DNA of 64,000 nucleotides. Source: an uncultured Verrucomicrobiales bacterium (GTDB lineage Bacteria; Verrucomicrobiota; Verrucomicrobiia; Verrucomicrobiales; DEV007). Position numbers and translations under genes: made by a program. The notes below the pieces were generated by a model. It was not told the DNA's origin and ran no database searches. It worked only from the letters and a program-made list of their open reading frames with translations. Shown here piece after piece: positions 45,501 through 53,400 of the stretch. Location: contig CALAHF010000162.1 in assembly GCA_937891465.1 (NCBI GenBank), positions 61,967 through 125,966 of the forward strand, read 5' to 3'. Position 1 is the stretch's first letter, and every line of letters starts with the position of its first letter.

Positions 45501-46308
45501 CGTGAGTGTAATCGATTGGGTAATCAAACTCGTGCCCGTAGCTCTCCGCATAGCGAACCAAGTCCATCCAGTGCCGCGTCCATTTTTCACCAAAATGCGG
45601 GCTCGCCAATAATCGATCCACCACCGCTTCGTGAGCTTTTGCTGAACCGTCCGCGAGAAACGCGGCGATCTCATCACGCGTTGGAGGCAGGCCAATCAGA
45701 TCAAACGACACCCGTCGCAGCCACGTTCGCTTATCTGTTTCCGGGGCTGGTTTTAGACCGGCCCCTTCAATTTTCTTTAAGATGAAATGATCGATTTCAT
45801 TGCGCGCCCACGTCGCATCTTTCAAATCCGTTGGTGGAGCTGGATTCGCGATCGGTCGCCAGCACCAGTGTTCCGCGCGGCGTTTTTTCAGATTAAAGGC
45901 TTCCACTGTCGCCCCGCCTTCACGCACCGGCACCGGCTCCTCCGGCCACGCGGCACCATCTGAAATCCATTTCTCAAAATCCGCCACGATCGCATCATCC
46001 AACTTTCCTTTTGGCGGCATCTGCAAATCCGTCGTGACATAGCGGATCGTTTCGATCAGCAACGAAGCCTCAACATCGCCCGGAACCATCGCAGCCCCCG
46101 TGTCGCCGCCACTCAGCATGTGTTCGCGATGATCCAGCTGCAACTTTGCTTTTAGCTTTTCCGCTTTCGCGCTGTGGCATTTGTAACAACGTTCTGCCAG
46201 CACCGGCCGGATTTTCTTTTCGAAAAAGTCGAGCTGTTCCGGCGAAAATTCCGCACCGATCCCAAAAATCGGAAGTGAAATCGAAAGAGCTGTGAGAAGT
46301 GCCTTCAT
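42580..46308 (-). CDS. Exported PSCyt1-DUF1549-DUF1553 (PSD1) protein
   Basis: Protein of 1242 residues with a signal peptide. Domain order: planctomycete cytochrome-c domain (PSCyt1) with CYKCHS and LQMPPKGKL; DUF1549 (NEIDHFILKKIEGAGLKP, VSFDLIGLPPTRDEI, WMDLVRYAESYG); a middle region of beta-sandwich type with carbohydrate-binding-like features (about 450-800); and DUF1553 near the end (TSRVLVNRLWHHLFGRGIV, FGPMGQEPSHPELLDFLATD). This class is typical of Planctomycetes and Verrucomicrobiota and is thought to work with DUF1501 proteins in polymer breakdown, but no activity is known. Sulfatase and DUF1501 lie just downstream. Confidence 0.93.
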   Translation of the reverse strand: MKALLTALSISLPIFGIGAEFSPEQLDFFEKKIRPVLAERCYKCHSAKAEKLKAKLQLDHREHMLSGGDTGAAMVPGDVEASLLIETIRYVTTDLQMPPKGKLDDAIVADFEKWISDGAAWPEEPVPVREGGATVEAFNLKKRRAEHWCWRPIANPAPPTDLKDATWARNEIDHFILKKIEGAGLKPAPETDKRTWLRRVSFDLIGLPPTRDEIAAFLADGSAKAHEAVVDRLLASPHFGEKWTRHWMDLVRYAESYGHEFDYPIDYTHEYRDYLIRAFNADLPYDELVTEHVAGDLLMEPRRNPNEQFNESILGTAFWYFHEATHAPTDVRQDEADRMANQIDVFGKAFLGLTIACARCHDHKFDAISTADYYSLTAYLESSTRQEYPMDPGRVREKTATQLLDLREKANAELSNVRSDFDPSDYLAAAADLVRAKMEEPKTGDDPWAGIMFDDFESGTYSRWKVEGDAFGTEPAKGKRGSQKLTGDFGKRFANSYPENDGARGKLISEKFTIEKPFINFLIAGGNHKNTAAELWVDGKSVLATSGENNDQLKPASWAVAAFAGKEAEIRVIDDNRGGWGHIEVDRFIFSNVPAGETSGLPMPGADKISEAAKKAGLDADKLAAWCRLFTSTEKDDKKPAGFFAKWLTNPDVATGIKNLANRYKETRATFEKEATSFENFEGNTLPEGWSTSGKAFQAGGSTSGLSFSKDQPFSVPGTATSSLLGEKQNGVLRSPTFKIPTRQIHVKARAENLFARVVMDNYHMQKFNALIFRGTFQKSVKTEGEFRWFTFSGDLNKYIDHNAFLEFVDKGDATVEIDEIWFNDEGSPPQELPAVLLAATLGDGTVPENLSAAWTKAVADLKRGTAKANDSEFLNWMIANGLINLDDFSKNIAPVLAEGRTLIDKLPGERYALAMAEGTPEGGFVYIRGSHKKLGEAVPTRAIAALGGNEGNRISLAKNITDPENPLTSRVLVNRLWHHLFGRGIVASVDDFGPMGQEPSHPELLDFLATDLVNNDWSMKNTIRKIVLSQTYRQSSSADSALDSELIATVDPENILLHRMPVRRLQAESIRDSMLAISGRLDPTLYGKSIPTHRTEFMTGRGGRGSGPLDGAGRRSVYGSIYRNFLSPMMLTFDMPGPFGPKGRRSVSNVPAQSLALMNDPFVIEQTTLWAKNSAGEDDSKARISAMFETALGKLPNKNELDALEGFLNQQAAENEGAINELTWADLGHVIFNLKDFVYLN

Positions 46309-46484
46309 CGAAAAAAAATACGGGGTAAAAACCAGAGTGTCAGGATACGATTCTCAGGTGATTCCACAAATCGGATAAAGACAAACAGTAATACGATTTT
46401 CGCTCTAGAATCGGCTTCTCGGCCCGTAATACGCGAATGCGTGACGGGTATTAAGCCGCATGAACCGGTTTTGAATCTGAAAAC
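46309..46484. other. Intergenic, no recognised gene
   Basis: The 176 bases upstream of the PSCyt1 giant probably carry its promoter. No RNA, repeat unit or coding segment is seen. Confidence 0.4.
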
Positions 46485-46943
46485 TCACTTCTTGGGCAAC
46501 GGCGCTTCTTTGCTGACCGTCATCGAAAGTCTCGCCAACGCCGCATTCAATTCGCGAATCTGATTGGTAAGCGTGGCGACCTGATTCGGTAAATCGAGCG
46601 TGGCTGAGGTCCCCTCGAGTGCTTGCTCAGCTTTCTTGATCAACTCAATTTCGGCCTCAATGCGCGCATCATCCATCCCGTTCACGAGCACGCCAATCAC
46701 CAGATTGAGCATCACCATCGTTCCCGGCAGGACAAACGAGACAAAATAAATAGTTGCCAAAATCGGATGCGCTTGCGGTTTAAACTCCGGGTAATGCAAC
46801 GCGAGATTCGCTTCACTAAAATTGTAACCCTCGTAAACATCGGAGCTATAAATTTGGAGATACATCACATCCGTTCAGTCCTCCAATGTTACTATGTGAA
46901 ATTGAGAAAGCAGGGGAACCCATATTTTCGCAAGCATTTTGTG
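46485..46943 (-). pseudogene. Remnant of a voltage-gated-type (Ion_trans) channel
   Basis: The intact 3' frame (46485-46868) encodes the end of a bacterial sodium/calcium-channel-like protein: ILATIYFVSFVLPGTMVMLN then LVIGVLVNGMDDA (the last membrane helix, S6), followed by a C-terminal coiled coil. Upstream in the same frame the pore sequence continues as LLSQFHIVTLED, then TGA (46875-46877), then TDVMY. Bacterial channels usually have TLEDW or TLESW there, so Trp (TGG) to TGA is the likely change. Similarity fades near 46943, and no voltage-sensor segments S1-S4 are found before the hemoglobin gene. The gene is truncated and dead, or a small S6 fragment is expressed. Confidence 0.8.
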
Positions 46944-47014
46944 GGCGCGAGTGGGGGGATGGCTATGAATGAATGCGCCTGATCAAAGGTGTTATCCAAA
47001 TACAGGTTTAAATC

Positions 47015-47491
47015 ATGACGACTGAAACGCTCTCGCTTCCCGACTTGACCAATCGTGATGACATCATCCGGCTGGTGGATTGTTTCTGTGGGCGGATTCG
47101 GAGTGATGAGATGTTGGGGCCGATTTTTAATGACATCGCGAAGGTGGATTGGGAAACGCATTTGCCGAAGATGTATGATTTCTGGGACACGGTGATGTTT
47201 CGCTTGATGACGTTTAAGGGGAATCCGGTGACGGCTCATGCCAAGCTGGGACCGCTCACGGATATGGAGCGGGATAAGTTTGATCAGTGGTTGGTGCTGT
47301 TTCTCGCGTCGGTCGATGAACTGTTTGCGGGTGAAAACGCGGGGCACATCGTGCGTTGTGCTGAGGACATGGCGAACGTGCTTCACAGCAAGGTGAATGG
47401 CGTTCCTGATCAGCGGTTTGATCCGGCGAACCTGACGGATGAACAGAAAACGCGGTATGCGGCTTATAAAGAGAGCAAGGACACGGAGTAG
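47015..47491 (+). CDS. Group III truncated hemoglobin
   Basis: Heme protein of 158 residues with the 2-on-2 globin fold. Group III features are visible: LVDCFCGRIRSDEMLGPIFN, WETHLPKMYDFWDTVMF and the heme-side GNPVTAHAKLGPLTDMERDKF. The histidine in VTAHAKL is the likely proximal ligand. Such proteins bind oxygen or NO, possibly for redox stress protection; the role is not shown here. It is followed by a long inverted repeat and then an AraC regulator. Confidence 0.88.
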   Translation: MTTETLSLPDLTNRDDIIRLVDCFCGRIRSDEMLGPIFNDIAKVDWETHLPKMYDFWDTVMFRLMTFKGNPVTAHAKLGPLTDMERDKFDQWLVLFLASVDELFAGENAGHIVRCAEDMANVLHSKVNGVPDQRFDPANLTDEQKTRYAAYKESKDTE

Positions 47492-47521
47492 GTGGGTGGT
47501 GAGCGGGATTCTTTGTCGGGG

Positions 47522-47608
47522 CACGAATTTGAAAGAATTTTACGGAATGAACACGAATTTTTCGGGCGGAAGAATTCGTGTTCATTCTGTAATTCTCTTC
47601 AATTCGTG
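47522..47608. repeat. Long near-perfect inverted repeat
   Basis: Left arm 47522-47559 and right arm 47573-47608, about 36-38 bp each, pair with few mismatches around a 13-base loop. The arms begin CACGAATTTGAAAGAATTTT and end AATTCTCTTCAATTCGTG. It lies between the hemoglobin and the AraC gene, with an A-rich run just after. It is too long for a normal terminator. Confidence 0.88.
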
Positions 47609-47733
47609 AAAAAATAATGCACCCGCACGATTCAACCGATTGAATCGGTTCGGCGACTTTCTCTGATAAGTCCGCAATCTGGCGAGATGACGTTGGCGTG
47701 GTTCACGGTAGATTAGTGGTCGACACGTTCATC

Positions 47734-48636
47734 ATGGCCAAACCACAATTCGAATTTATCCCGACCGGCGAATCGCGTGCGCTGGTGTATAAAATCGATC
47801 GTGATCTGTGGCCGGTCTATCATTACCACCCGGAATACGATATTTTGCTGTCGCTGAAAGATCATGCGGGGGAATTCACGTCGGGGGATCACATCGGGCG
47901 GATGGAGCGGGGAACGCTTTTCATGAACGGGCCAAATATTCCCCACTCGCTGCATTCAGGCCGGCCGGATGATCAGGATTGGGAAAAGCCGTCGCTGGCG
48001 GTGATTCAATTTTCGGAAAAATCGATCGGGGAAGATTTGTTGGGAAAGGTGGAGCTCCAGCCGATTCGGCAATTTCTCGAATCAGCGAAGTTTGGGTTTC
48101 AATTTCATGGCGAGACGGCAGCTCGTGGCTCGGAACTGATGTTGGAGATGCAGGGTCAATCGCCGTTGGAACGTTTTGTGCAGCTGCTGCGAATTCTAAA
48201 TTTGTTTGCGGTTTCGGATGAAAAATCGCCTCTCGCAAGTCCGGCGTATTCGCCATCGCTGAGGGACGAGGACATTTCGCGAATCGGGGCGCTGCTGGAA
48301 TATCTTCGCGAACACAAACACGATGCCGTTCGGCTGGATGACGTCGCGGCGGTTGCAAAAATGACGCCGAAGTCGTTTTGCCGGTTTTTTAAAGCGAACA
48401 CGGGTCGAACGCTGATTCAGTATCTGAACGAGCTGCGCGTGGGTGAATCCTGCCGCATGTTACTGGAAACGAATCACTCGATTTCGGAAATCGCGCTGGA
48501 TTCCGGGTTCAACAATCTCTCAAATTTTAATCGTCGCTTTCGCGAGATCAAAGGCGAAACGCCGCGTGAGTTTCGTGCCAGCGTAAAAATCGATCTGGAT
48601 CGGCAAGGTTCGCCGCTGCCGCGTTCGATGGATTGA
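47734..48636 (+). CDS. AraC/XylS-family regulator with cupin domain
   Basis: Transcription factor of 300 residues from ATG 47734 (the frame can be read from GTG 47698). The N-terminal cupin-like domain contains YHYHPEYDILLSLKDHAG and GRMERGTLFMNGPNIPHSL, a likely sugar- or metabolite-binding pocket. The C-terminal double helix-turn-helix (about 205-285) contains VRLDDVAAVAKMTPKSFCRF and ISEIALDSGFNNLSNFNRRF. The effector is unknown. No adjacent sugar operon is evident, so its targets cannot be inferred. Confidence 0.88.
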   Translation: MAKPQFEFIPTGESRALVYKIDRDLWPVYHYHPEYDILLSLKDHAGEFTSGDHIGRMERGTLFMNGPNIPHSLHSGRPDDQDWEKPSLAVIQFSEKSIGEDLLGKVELQPIRQFLESAKFGFQFHGETAARGSELMLEMQGQSPLERFVQLLRILNLFAVSDEKSPLASPAYSPSLRDEDISRIGALLEYLREHKHDAVRLDDVAAVAKMTPKSFCRFFKANTGRTLIQYLNELRVGESCRMLLETNHSISEIALDSGFNNLSNFNRRFREIKGETPREFRASVKIDLDRQGSPLPRSMD

Positions 48637-48720
48637 AAAACCAATTCCGTTGACGGGTGGCAACGTCCTTTTATAGTCCAGCGTCTTAGAACGTTTAATC
48701 AAACCAACGAATTATATATC

Positions 48721-49215
48721 ATGGCACTTTCAGTAGGCGAAAAAGCACCCGATTTTGAAATGACCTCGCTCGGCGCGGACGGTCCTGAACTCGTAAAGTT
48801 GAGCGATCAGCTCGGCGACGGCAGCGTGCTGCTGTTGTTTGTCCCAATGGCTTTCACCGGCGTTTGCACAACGGAATTTTGCTCGGTGACGAGTGAGCTT
48901 GCGGAGTACGAAGGTCTCAATGCTAAGGTGCTCGGCATCAGCGGTGACAATCCTTTTGCGCAAGCAAACTGGGCGGAGAAAGAGGGCATCAGCTTGAAAT
49001 TGCTGAGCGATTACGAGCACGGTGTCGCCAAGGCATACGACGTAGCTTACGATTCTTTTCTCCCTGAGAAAAATCTGACCATGGGCGGTGTGCCAAAGCG
49101 TTCGGCTTTCATCGTCGATAGCGCAGGGGTCATTCAGTATTCCGAAAGCAGCGATAGCCCCGGTGATTTGCCGAACTTCGATGCGATTAAAGCAAAGTTG
49201 GCTGAATTGAAGTAA
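48721..49215 (+). CDS. Peroxiredoxin (AhpC/TSA family, AhpE-like)
   Basis: Thiol peroxidase of 164 residues that reduces hydrogen and organic peroxides. The peroxidatic cysteine is Cys49 in PMAFTGVCTTEFC, with a second cysteine at 54. The WAEKEGISLKLLSDY and GGVPKRSAFIVDSAG segments are family features. The PxxFTGxC pattern and absence of a conserved C-terminal Cys make it AhpE-like rather than AhpC. It is cytoplasmic (no signal). Its stop lies two bases from the opposite-strand Sel1 stop. Confidence 0.92.
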   Translation: MALSVGEKAPDFEMTSLGADGPELVKLSDQLGDGSVLLLFVPMAFTGVCTTEFCSVTSELAEYEGLNAKVLGISGDNPFAQANWAEKEGISLKLLSDYEHGVAKAYDVAYDSFLPEKNLTMGGVPKRSAFIVDSAGVIQYSESSDSPGDLPNFDAIKAKLAELK

Positions 49216-49217
49216 TC

Positions 49218-50399
49218 CTACTTCGATCCGTCTTCTTTTTGATCAGCCGCCGCGGCTGGAGTATGGCAGGCCTTTGCGCCGGGGTGCCCCAGATCGGCGG
49301 CTTTTTTCATCCATTCGCTGGCGTCGTCTGACGAAATGCGCCCGCTAACACCGGAGTCGAGGCACAACGTATAGGCATACATTGCTTTAGGATCGCCGAG
49401 TTCGGCCCCTTTTTTGAAAGCAGCAACTGCGGTGGTTTGGTCGCGGGGAGTTCCATCGCCATGAAGATGACACAAGCCGATTTGAAGATTGGCGGTGATG
49501 GTTCCGATCTCGGCGGATTCGACGAACTGCTGAAATCCGGCTTTCTGACTCGGGTTGATGCCGATCCCTTCGACCATGCAGACGCCGAGCAGTTCTTTGG
49601 TATCCGCGTATCCCTGATCGGCGGCCAGTTTGAGATAATCAGTTCCTTGATGAGGAGCTTTCTCGACAAATTCACCGAAGATCAGGCATTCGCCGTATAG
49701 GAATTGTGATTCAGCGTCGCCTTTATCAGCGGCGCGCTTCAGCCAATTCATACCGCCGGAGTGGTCGGCCGATGCAAATTTCCCCGGAGTCAAAATGATA
49801 CCGAGCTTGCGCATATCAGCGGGATGACCGGAATCAGCTGATTTTTTTAACCAGTGAAGTCCGAGTGCACGATCGCGATGCAGGTAATATTCGGAAAGCA
49901 GCCAGGCGGCTTGCGTTGCATATTGGGCGGCTTTCTCTAATCTTCCGGCATTGATCCGGCCAACGGGGGCGTCGGTTTCGTTCCAAATCTCAAGCGTCTT
50001 CCAAAGCTGTGTTTTCGGCTCGGACGAATTGGGATCGAGCTTGAGGGCGTGAAGATACAGGTTCACGGCATCGGTGTAATCGCCATTTTCGCGAGCCTCG
50101 TCTCCTTTTTGAATAGCAACGTTGGGTTTTTCGATGCCTTCGGTGACGTCAATTTCATCGGTGTCAGTCGGGTCTCCGGGCTTGGTTTCAGCGGGTGCTT
50201 CGCCAAGGGGATCTGTCGCAAAGAACTTCGGTTCGTAATCTGTCGCGGGAAGCCGTTCGGTAAATGATTGACGGTCAAACCAGTTCAACAACTGGTTTAC
50301 AAAATGAGCGGCACCACCAACAACGGCCGCAGTGATCACGGCAAAAAGCGCCACTTTAATCCAAGGAATTGGGCTTTTTCGTCGGGTAGCTGCCGCCAT
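49218..50399 (-). CDS. TM-anchored Sel1/TPR-repeat protein, probably the 3' part of a broken kinase gene
   Basis: Open frame of 393 residues. A transmembrane segment (IPWIKVALFAVITAAVVGGA) is followed by a TPR-like hairpin (AIQKGDEARENGDYTDAVNL) and about six Sel1 repeats (HWLKKSADSGHPADMRKLG; NWLKRAADKGDAESQFLYG). Read back beyond the ATG in the same frame, the DNA codes for AQAWGDDE, which joins smoothly to the acidic region of the upstream pseudokinase fragments. So a one-base loss near 50415-50420 may have split one long gene. Whether this part is still expressed from ATG 50399 is open. TAG stop at 49218-49220. Confidence 0.65.
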   Translation of the reverse strand: MAAATRRKSPIPWIKVALFAVITAAVVGGAAHFVNQLLNWFDRQSFTERLPATDYEPKFFATDPLGEAPAETKPGDPTDTDEIDVTEGIEKPNVAIQKGDEARENGDYTDAVNLYLHALKLDPNSSEPKTQLWKTLEIWNETDAPVGRINAGRLEKAAQYATQAAWLLSEYYLHRDRALGLHWLKKSADSGHPADMRKLGIILTPGKFASADHSGGMNWLKRAADKGDAESQFLYGECLIFGEFVEKAPHQGTDYLKLAADQGYADTKELLGVCMVEGIGINPSQKAGFQQFVESAEIGTITANLQIGLCHLHGDGTPRDQTTAVAAFKKGAELGDPKAMYAYTLCLDSGVSGRISSDDASEWMKKAADLGHPGAKACHTPAAAADQKEDGSK

Positions 50400-52670
50400 T
50401 TCGTCGTCGCCCCAGCTTGCGCGATGATCCGCTCGCCGAATCCAGACAGCGATTCTAATTTCGGAGTAGGCGCGGTTTCGGGGGGTGGGTTCGTGAAAAT
50501 GTTGTTTGAAGCAGATACTGAATCTGGCGTTTCACCAAACGGAAGTGATCCGAGCCCACGACTTGGCTCGGGTTCAGGCTCAGGCTCTGGCTCTGGCTCT
50601 GAATATGCGCCGATGCTTTCAATAGGTTCGCTTACGGTCTCTTCCTCTTTTTCGATGACTTCTTCGGTAGCGATTTCTTTTTCTGTCGTCGCGGCCAGGG
50701 CCGCCGCGCCTTTCTGCACGGCAAAGGTGCGCTTGAACCATGACCCGCGATCAGTAACCCCGGCATCGTCCTCTACCTCAGGTGTGATCAGCGAATCGTC
50801 GACGATGGCGTCGGTTTTTTCTTCAACCGGCGGGCCGCCTTCTCCCCATAGCGAATCATCCACGATTTCCCCAAGCTGTTCTGGCTCTGCTCCGAGAACG
50901 GATTCATCATTTGATTCAGTGGCCGGCGCCTCGATAAATGTCTGCTGCTGACTTTGATCCAGATCTGCTGGTGCACCAATGACCGGCGGAAGAACGGCAG
51001 AAACGCCTTCGGCTCCGGAAACCGGCATGGCTTTGCCAACTCGAGGAGCTGCTTTGATTCGATCGAACGCACCTTTCAGTTGTTCTAAGAAATTCAGGTG
51101 GAGGTTTTCCGGTGCTTCGCGAAGTTGGCTGCGGGTGTTTTCGAAAACGGCAGCTACTTCAGCATGAACGTTTTCTTCTTCGGCGGAAATAGGACGTCCC
51201 CAAGCGATTTTTTTTCCCGGTCAGGGCAAACCACATGACGGGTGCCAAAACGGCCGCGCGACGAGCGTTGTCATTCGATTTTCCGCCGGTTTCGATGAGT
51301 TTGAGAAGATTCTTCGGCAGTTGAACGCCGTCGAGAAGTGACGCGGCGGTTTGGTGAAGTCGCAGGCGCATCGGCAGGCGCTGCCACGCGGTAGACCCAA
51401 ATCGATCAAGCGCTTCTTTCAAGCTGGCGCTGTCTTCACTGCCGGTAACGGCATAAATATTTTCGGGCGGAAGCCACCAAATCGGGCAGGAGCTGGTCGA
51501 TCTTTCAATCGCATCGACTGCTGCCGTCAATTTGGAACCCATTTCGAATGCATCGCGCGAGGGCAGGGGGCCCAGTTGGTGAACAATCGAATGTAAGTTG
51601 AGCCCTTGAATTCGTTCCTCACCAATCAGGAGGGTGCGGCCTCGAGGTTCGAGCGATTGCACTGCGAGCTGATTTGGAAAGCCGCGACCGGGGCGACGCA
51701 TGGCTGCGCGGTGCTGCTCAAACCATCCCGTACGGGATTGATTCATGACCGGGGAAAATTTGAAAGCGGACGGGTGCAAAACCAATCGGCCCCTGCAAGG
51801 TGGCATCAAACGCATAAGCAAGTTCCGGAGCAAACCGGTTTTTCATCGCCGGGATGGCTTCCTTAAATTCCGAACCAAGCTCCAGGGTTTCCGCCCCACG
51901 CATCAGCCAATGACGCAGGTGGGATCGCGGGCGCACAATTTGATCGCCGGAAACATCAGTGGCGAATTCAGTCAGAGCCGCCGCGAAATTAGTCAGGGAT
52001 GAAGCTGACTGTGGATTTAAATTCTTCTCCAACAGTCCCCGAAATTCAGCCGAAACGTTCTCTGGAAAGTCTTTTTTCCTTCAGGATCTCCCGTTAGAAG
52101 GACTTTTGTAAAATGGGCCACTCGAGCCGTTAGCTCTGCTTCCATGAGGACGCAGGGTTTGTCCCAATTCGAGAAGTCACAAAACATCAGGCGGATTCCG
52201 CCATTTTCAGTTCCAATTGTCAGGAAGAGATTCGCCGGAATGAAATTCTCCAGCGTTCTTGGAAGTGCCCGTTGGCCCGTCATTACTGAAATCAGATCCA
52301 GAGTCAAACGCGCAGAAGTCGCCGCCGGAACCGCTCCGTTTCGCTTCAGATAGGAGCCAATTGATTCGCCTTTCACCATCTGGTCGGCGAAAAAGAGCTC
52401 ATTCTCATCCTGCCCGTAGGAAATGAGTTTGCTCAAACACGGGTGCTGCATTTTTGAAATCGCAGCCATCTAATGCTTGAACCACTCTGCACGATCCGGC
52501 TCGTGTGAGCGTCCGGCAAAAATATGGAGTCGAGCCAATCGAAATCGCTCACAATCCAGAACCATGAGCATTTGCTCATCGGGATTGTTGGAGGGTAGCG
52601 ATGCGAGTGATCCGTTGTCTTCGCGAACGAAGCGGAACTGATCGAACTCTTTCAAAGCGGCATCGGCCAT
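50336..52670 (-). pseudogene. Pseudokinase-type protein gene with multiple frame disruptions
   Basis: Successive fragments on the minus strand join into one protein only if several lesions are repaired: an in-frame TAG at 52470-52472 (after AEWFKH, before MAAISKMQHP); a missing base in the T6 run 52072-52077; a frame change near 51720-51770; and an extra base in the T8 run 51208-51215. After repair, the N-terminal ~250 residues look protein-kinase-like (ISKMQHPCLSKLISYGQDEN), but the catalytic HRD-x-K-x-x-N site reads LENFIPANLF, so it would be a pseudokinase. A C-terminal acidic linker has an SEPEPEPEPE repeat. Total length with the Sel1 part would be about 1150 residues. Confidence 0.75.
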
Positions 52671-52982
52671 GATCTAACAGAAAGGAGAAGGGGGAAATCT
52701 ACGTAAAAGGAAAAATCGGGATGATTTGAGTAACTATCGACCAAAGATCAGTAACGATGATAAAAAAATCATCTATTAAAGTAAGTTTAAGTGCAATCAG
52801 CCCTATAAAATTTATTCATTATGGAATTTATAAAAAAATATGCAACAAATTTTAAAATTGAGACGCACGAGCAAATTTTTCGAATTTCGATCAAACCGTA
52901 ATCAGAGACCGGCGCAGGCCTGTATGAACCCCACCATTTCGCGCTGACTTCTTAGGGGATTCTCAACACAGTTGCCCTGACT
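52671..52982. other. AT-rich intergenic region
   Basis: This 312-base gap precedes the broken pseudokinase gene on the minus strand. The stretch 52730-52880 is strongly A+T-rich, with several AAATTT-type runs. I see no gene, RNA or clear promoter. It ends in a phased repeat. Confidence 0.5.
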
Positions 52983-53025
52983 CGATTTGGTAGGGTCGGT
53001 TCGGCGAATCAACCCTGTCGGATCG
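52983..53025. repeat. 22-bp-phased intergenic repeat, locus 11 (2 units, inverted)
   Basis: A degenerate unit at 52983-53003 (TGGTAGGGT core) and a good one at 53005-53025 (ACCCTGTCG), facing each other and starting 22 nt apart, just after the cytochrome-c-domain gene end. Confidence 0.78.
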
Positions 53026-53031
53026 TTTGAT

Positions 53032-53382
53032 TTATTCGTCGTCCGGTTTTTTTAAAATCCGGCCTTTGGGAATCTTTGCACCTGCAGCGATCCATTTCTT
53101 GAGGGCTGCGATTTCCTCATCGAGCAGCGGATCGGTATCTTTAGGCATTTTAGGGTCAGAGCCTTCGATTGCCTCCAAAATAAGCGATGGATCATCCAGC
53201 CCCAACGGATCCCGATCGAGCGTGATTTCACCTTTGGCATCTTCCGCGTTGTGGCAAACGATGCAATTCTGTTCGAGAACGAAAATCGCATCTTCCACGA
53301 CCTCGCTTTCATCCGCGAATCCGGTCAAGGGAACCGAAAGCGGGAAAATGAAATAAATCAGGAAGCGAAGCGAATTGCTCAT
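53032..53382 (-). CDS. Small exported cytochrome-c-domain protein
   Basis: Protein of 116 residues from ATG 53382, with a signal peptide (SNSLRFLIYFIFPLSVPLTG). The heme motif is CIVCH, and the region KMPKDTDPLLDEEI with its Met matches planctomycete cytochrome-c domains (PSCyt1). It lies nine bases after the sulfatase on the same strand, so the two are likely one operon. It may serve as an electron carrier or as a structural heme domain; no partner is visible. Confidence 0.82.
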   Translation of the reverse strand: MSNSLRFLIYFIFPLSVPLTGFADESEVVEDAIFVLEQNCIVCHNAEDAKGEITLDRDPLGLDDPSLILEAIEGSDPKMPKDTDPLLDEEIAALKKWIAAGAKIPKGRILKKPDDE

Positions 53383-53400
53383 GGGGATCAATAATGGGAA

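Noticed and set aside
46892..47524. A 210-codon minus-strand frame rich in Arg, His and Pro
   Set aside because: It is the mirror of the truncated hemoglobin gene, which has a clear family match.
47522..47608. The long inverted repeat as a simple terminator
   Set aside because: The stem is several times longer than normal and no T-run follows on the plus strand.
50268..50951. A 227-codon Ser/Gly-rich plus-strand frame
   Set aside because: Complement of the acidic Pro/Glu linker of the broken pseudokinase; low-complexity composition explains the open frame.
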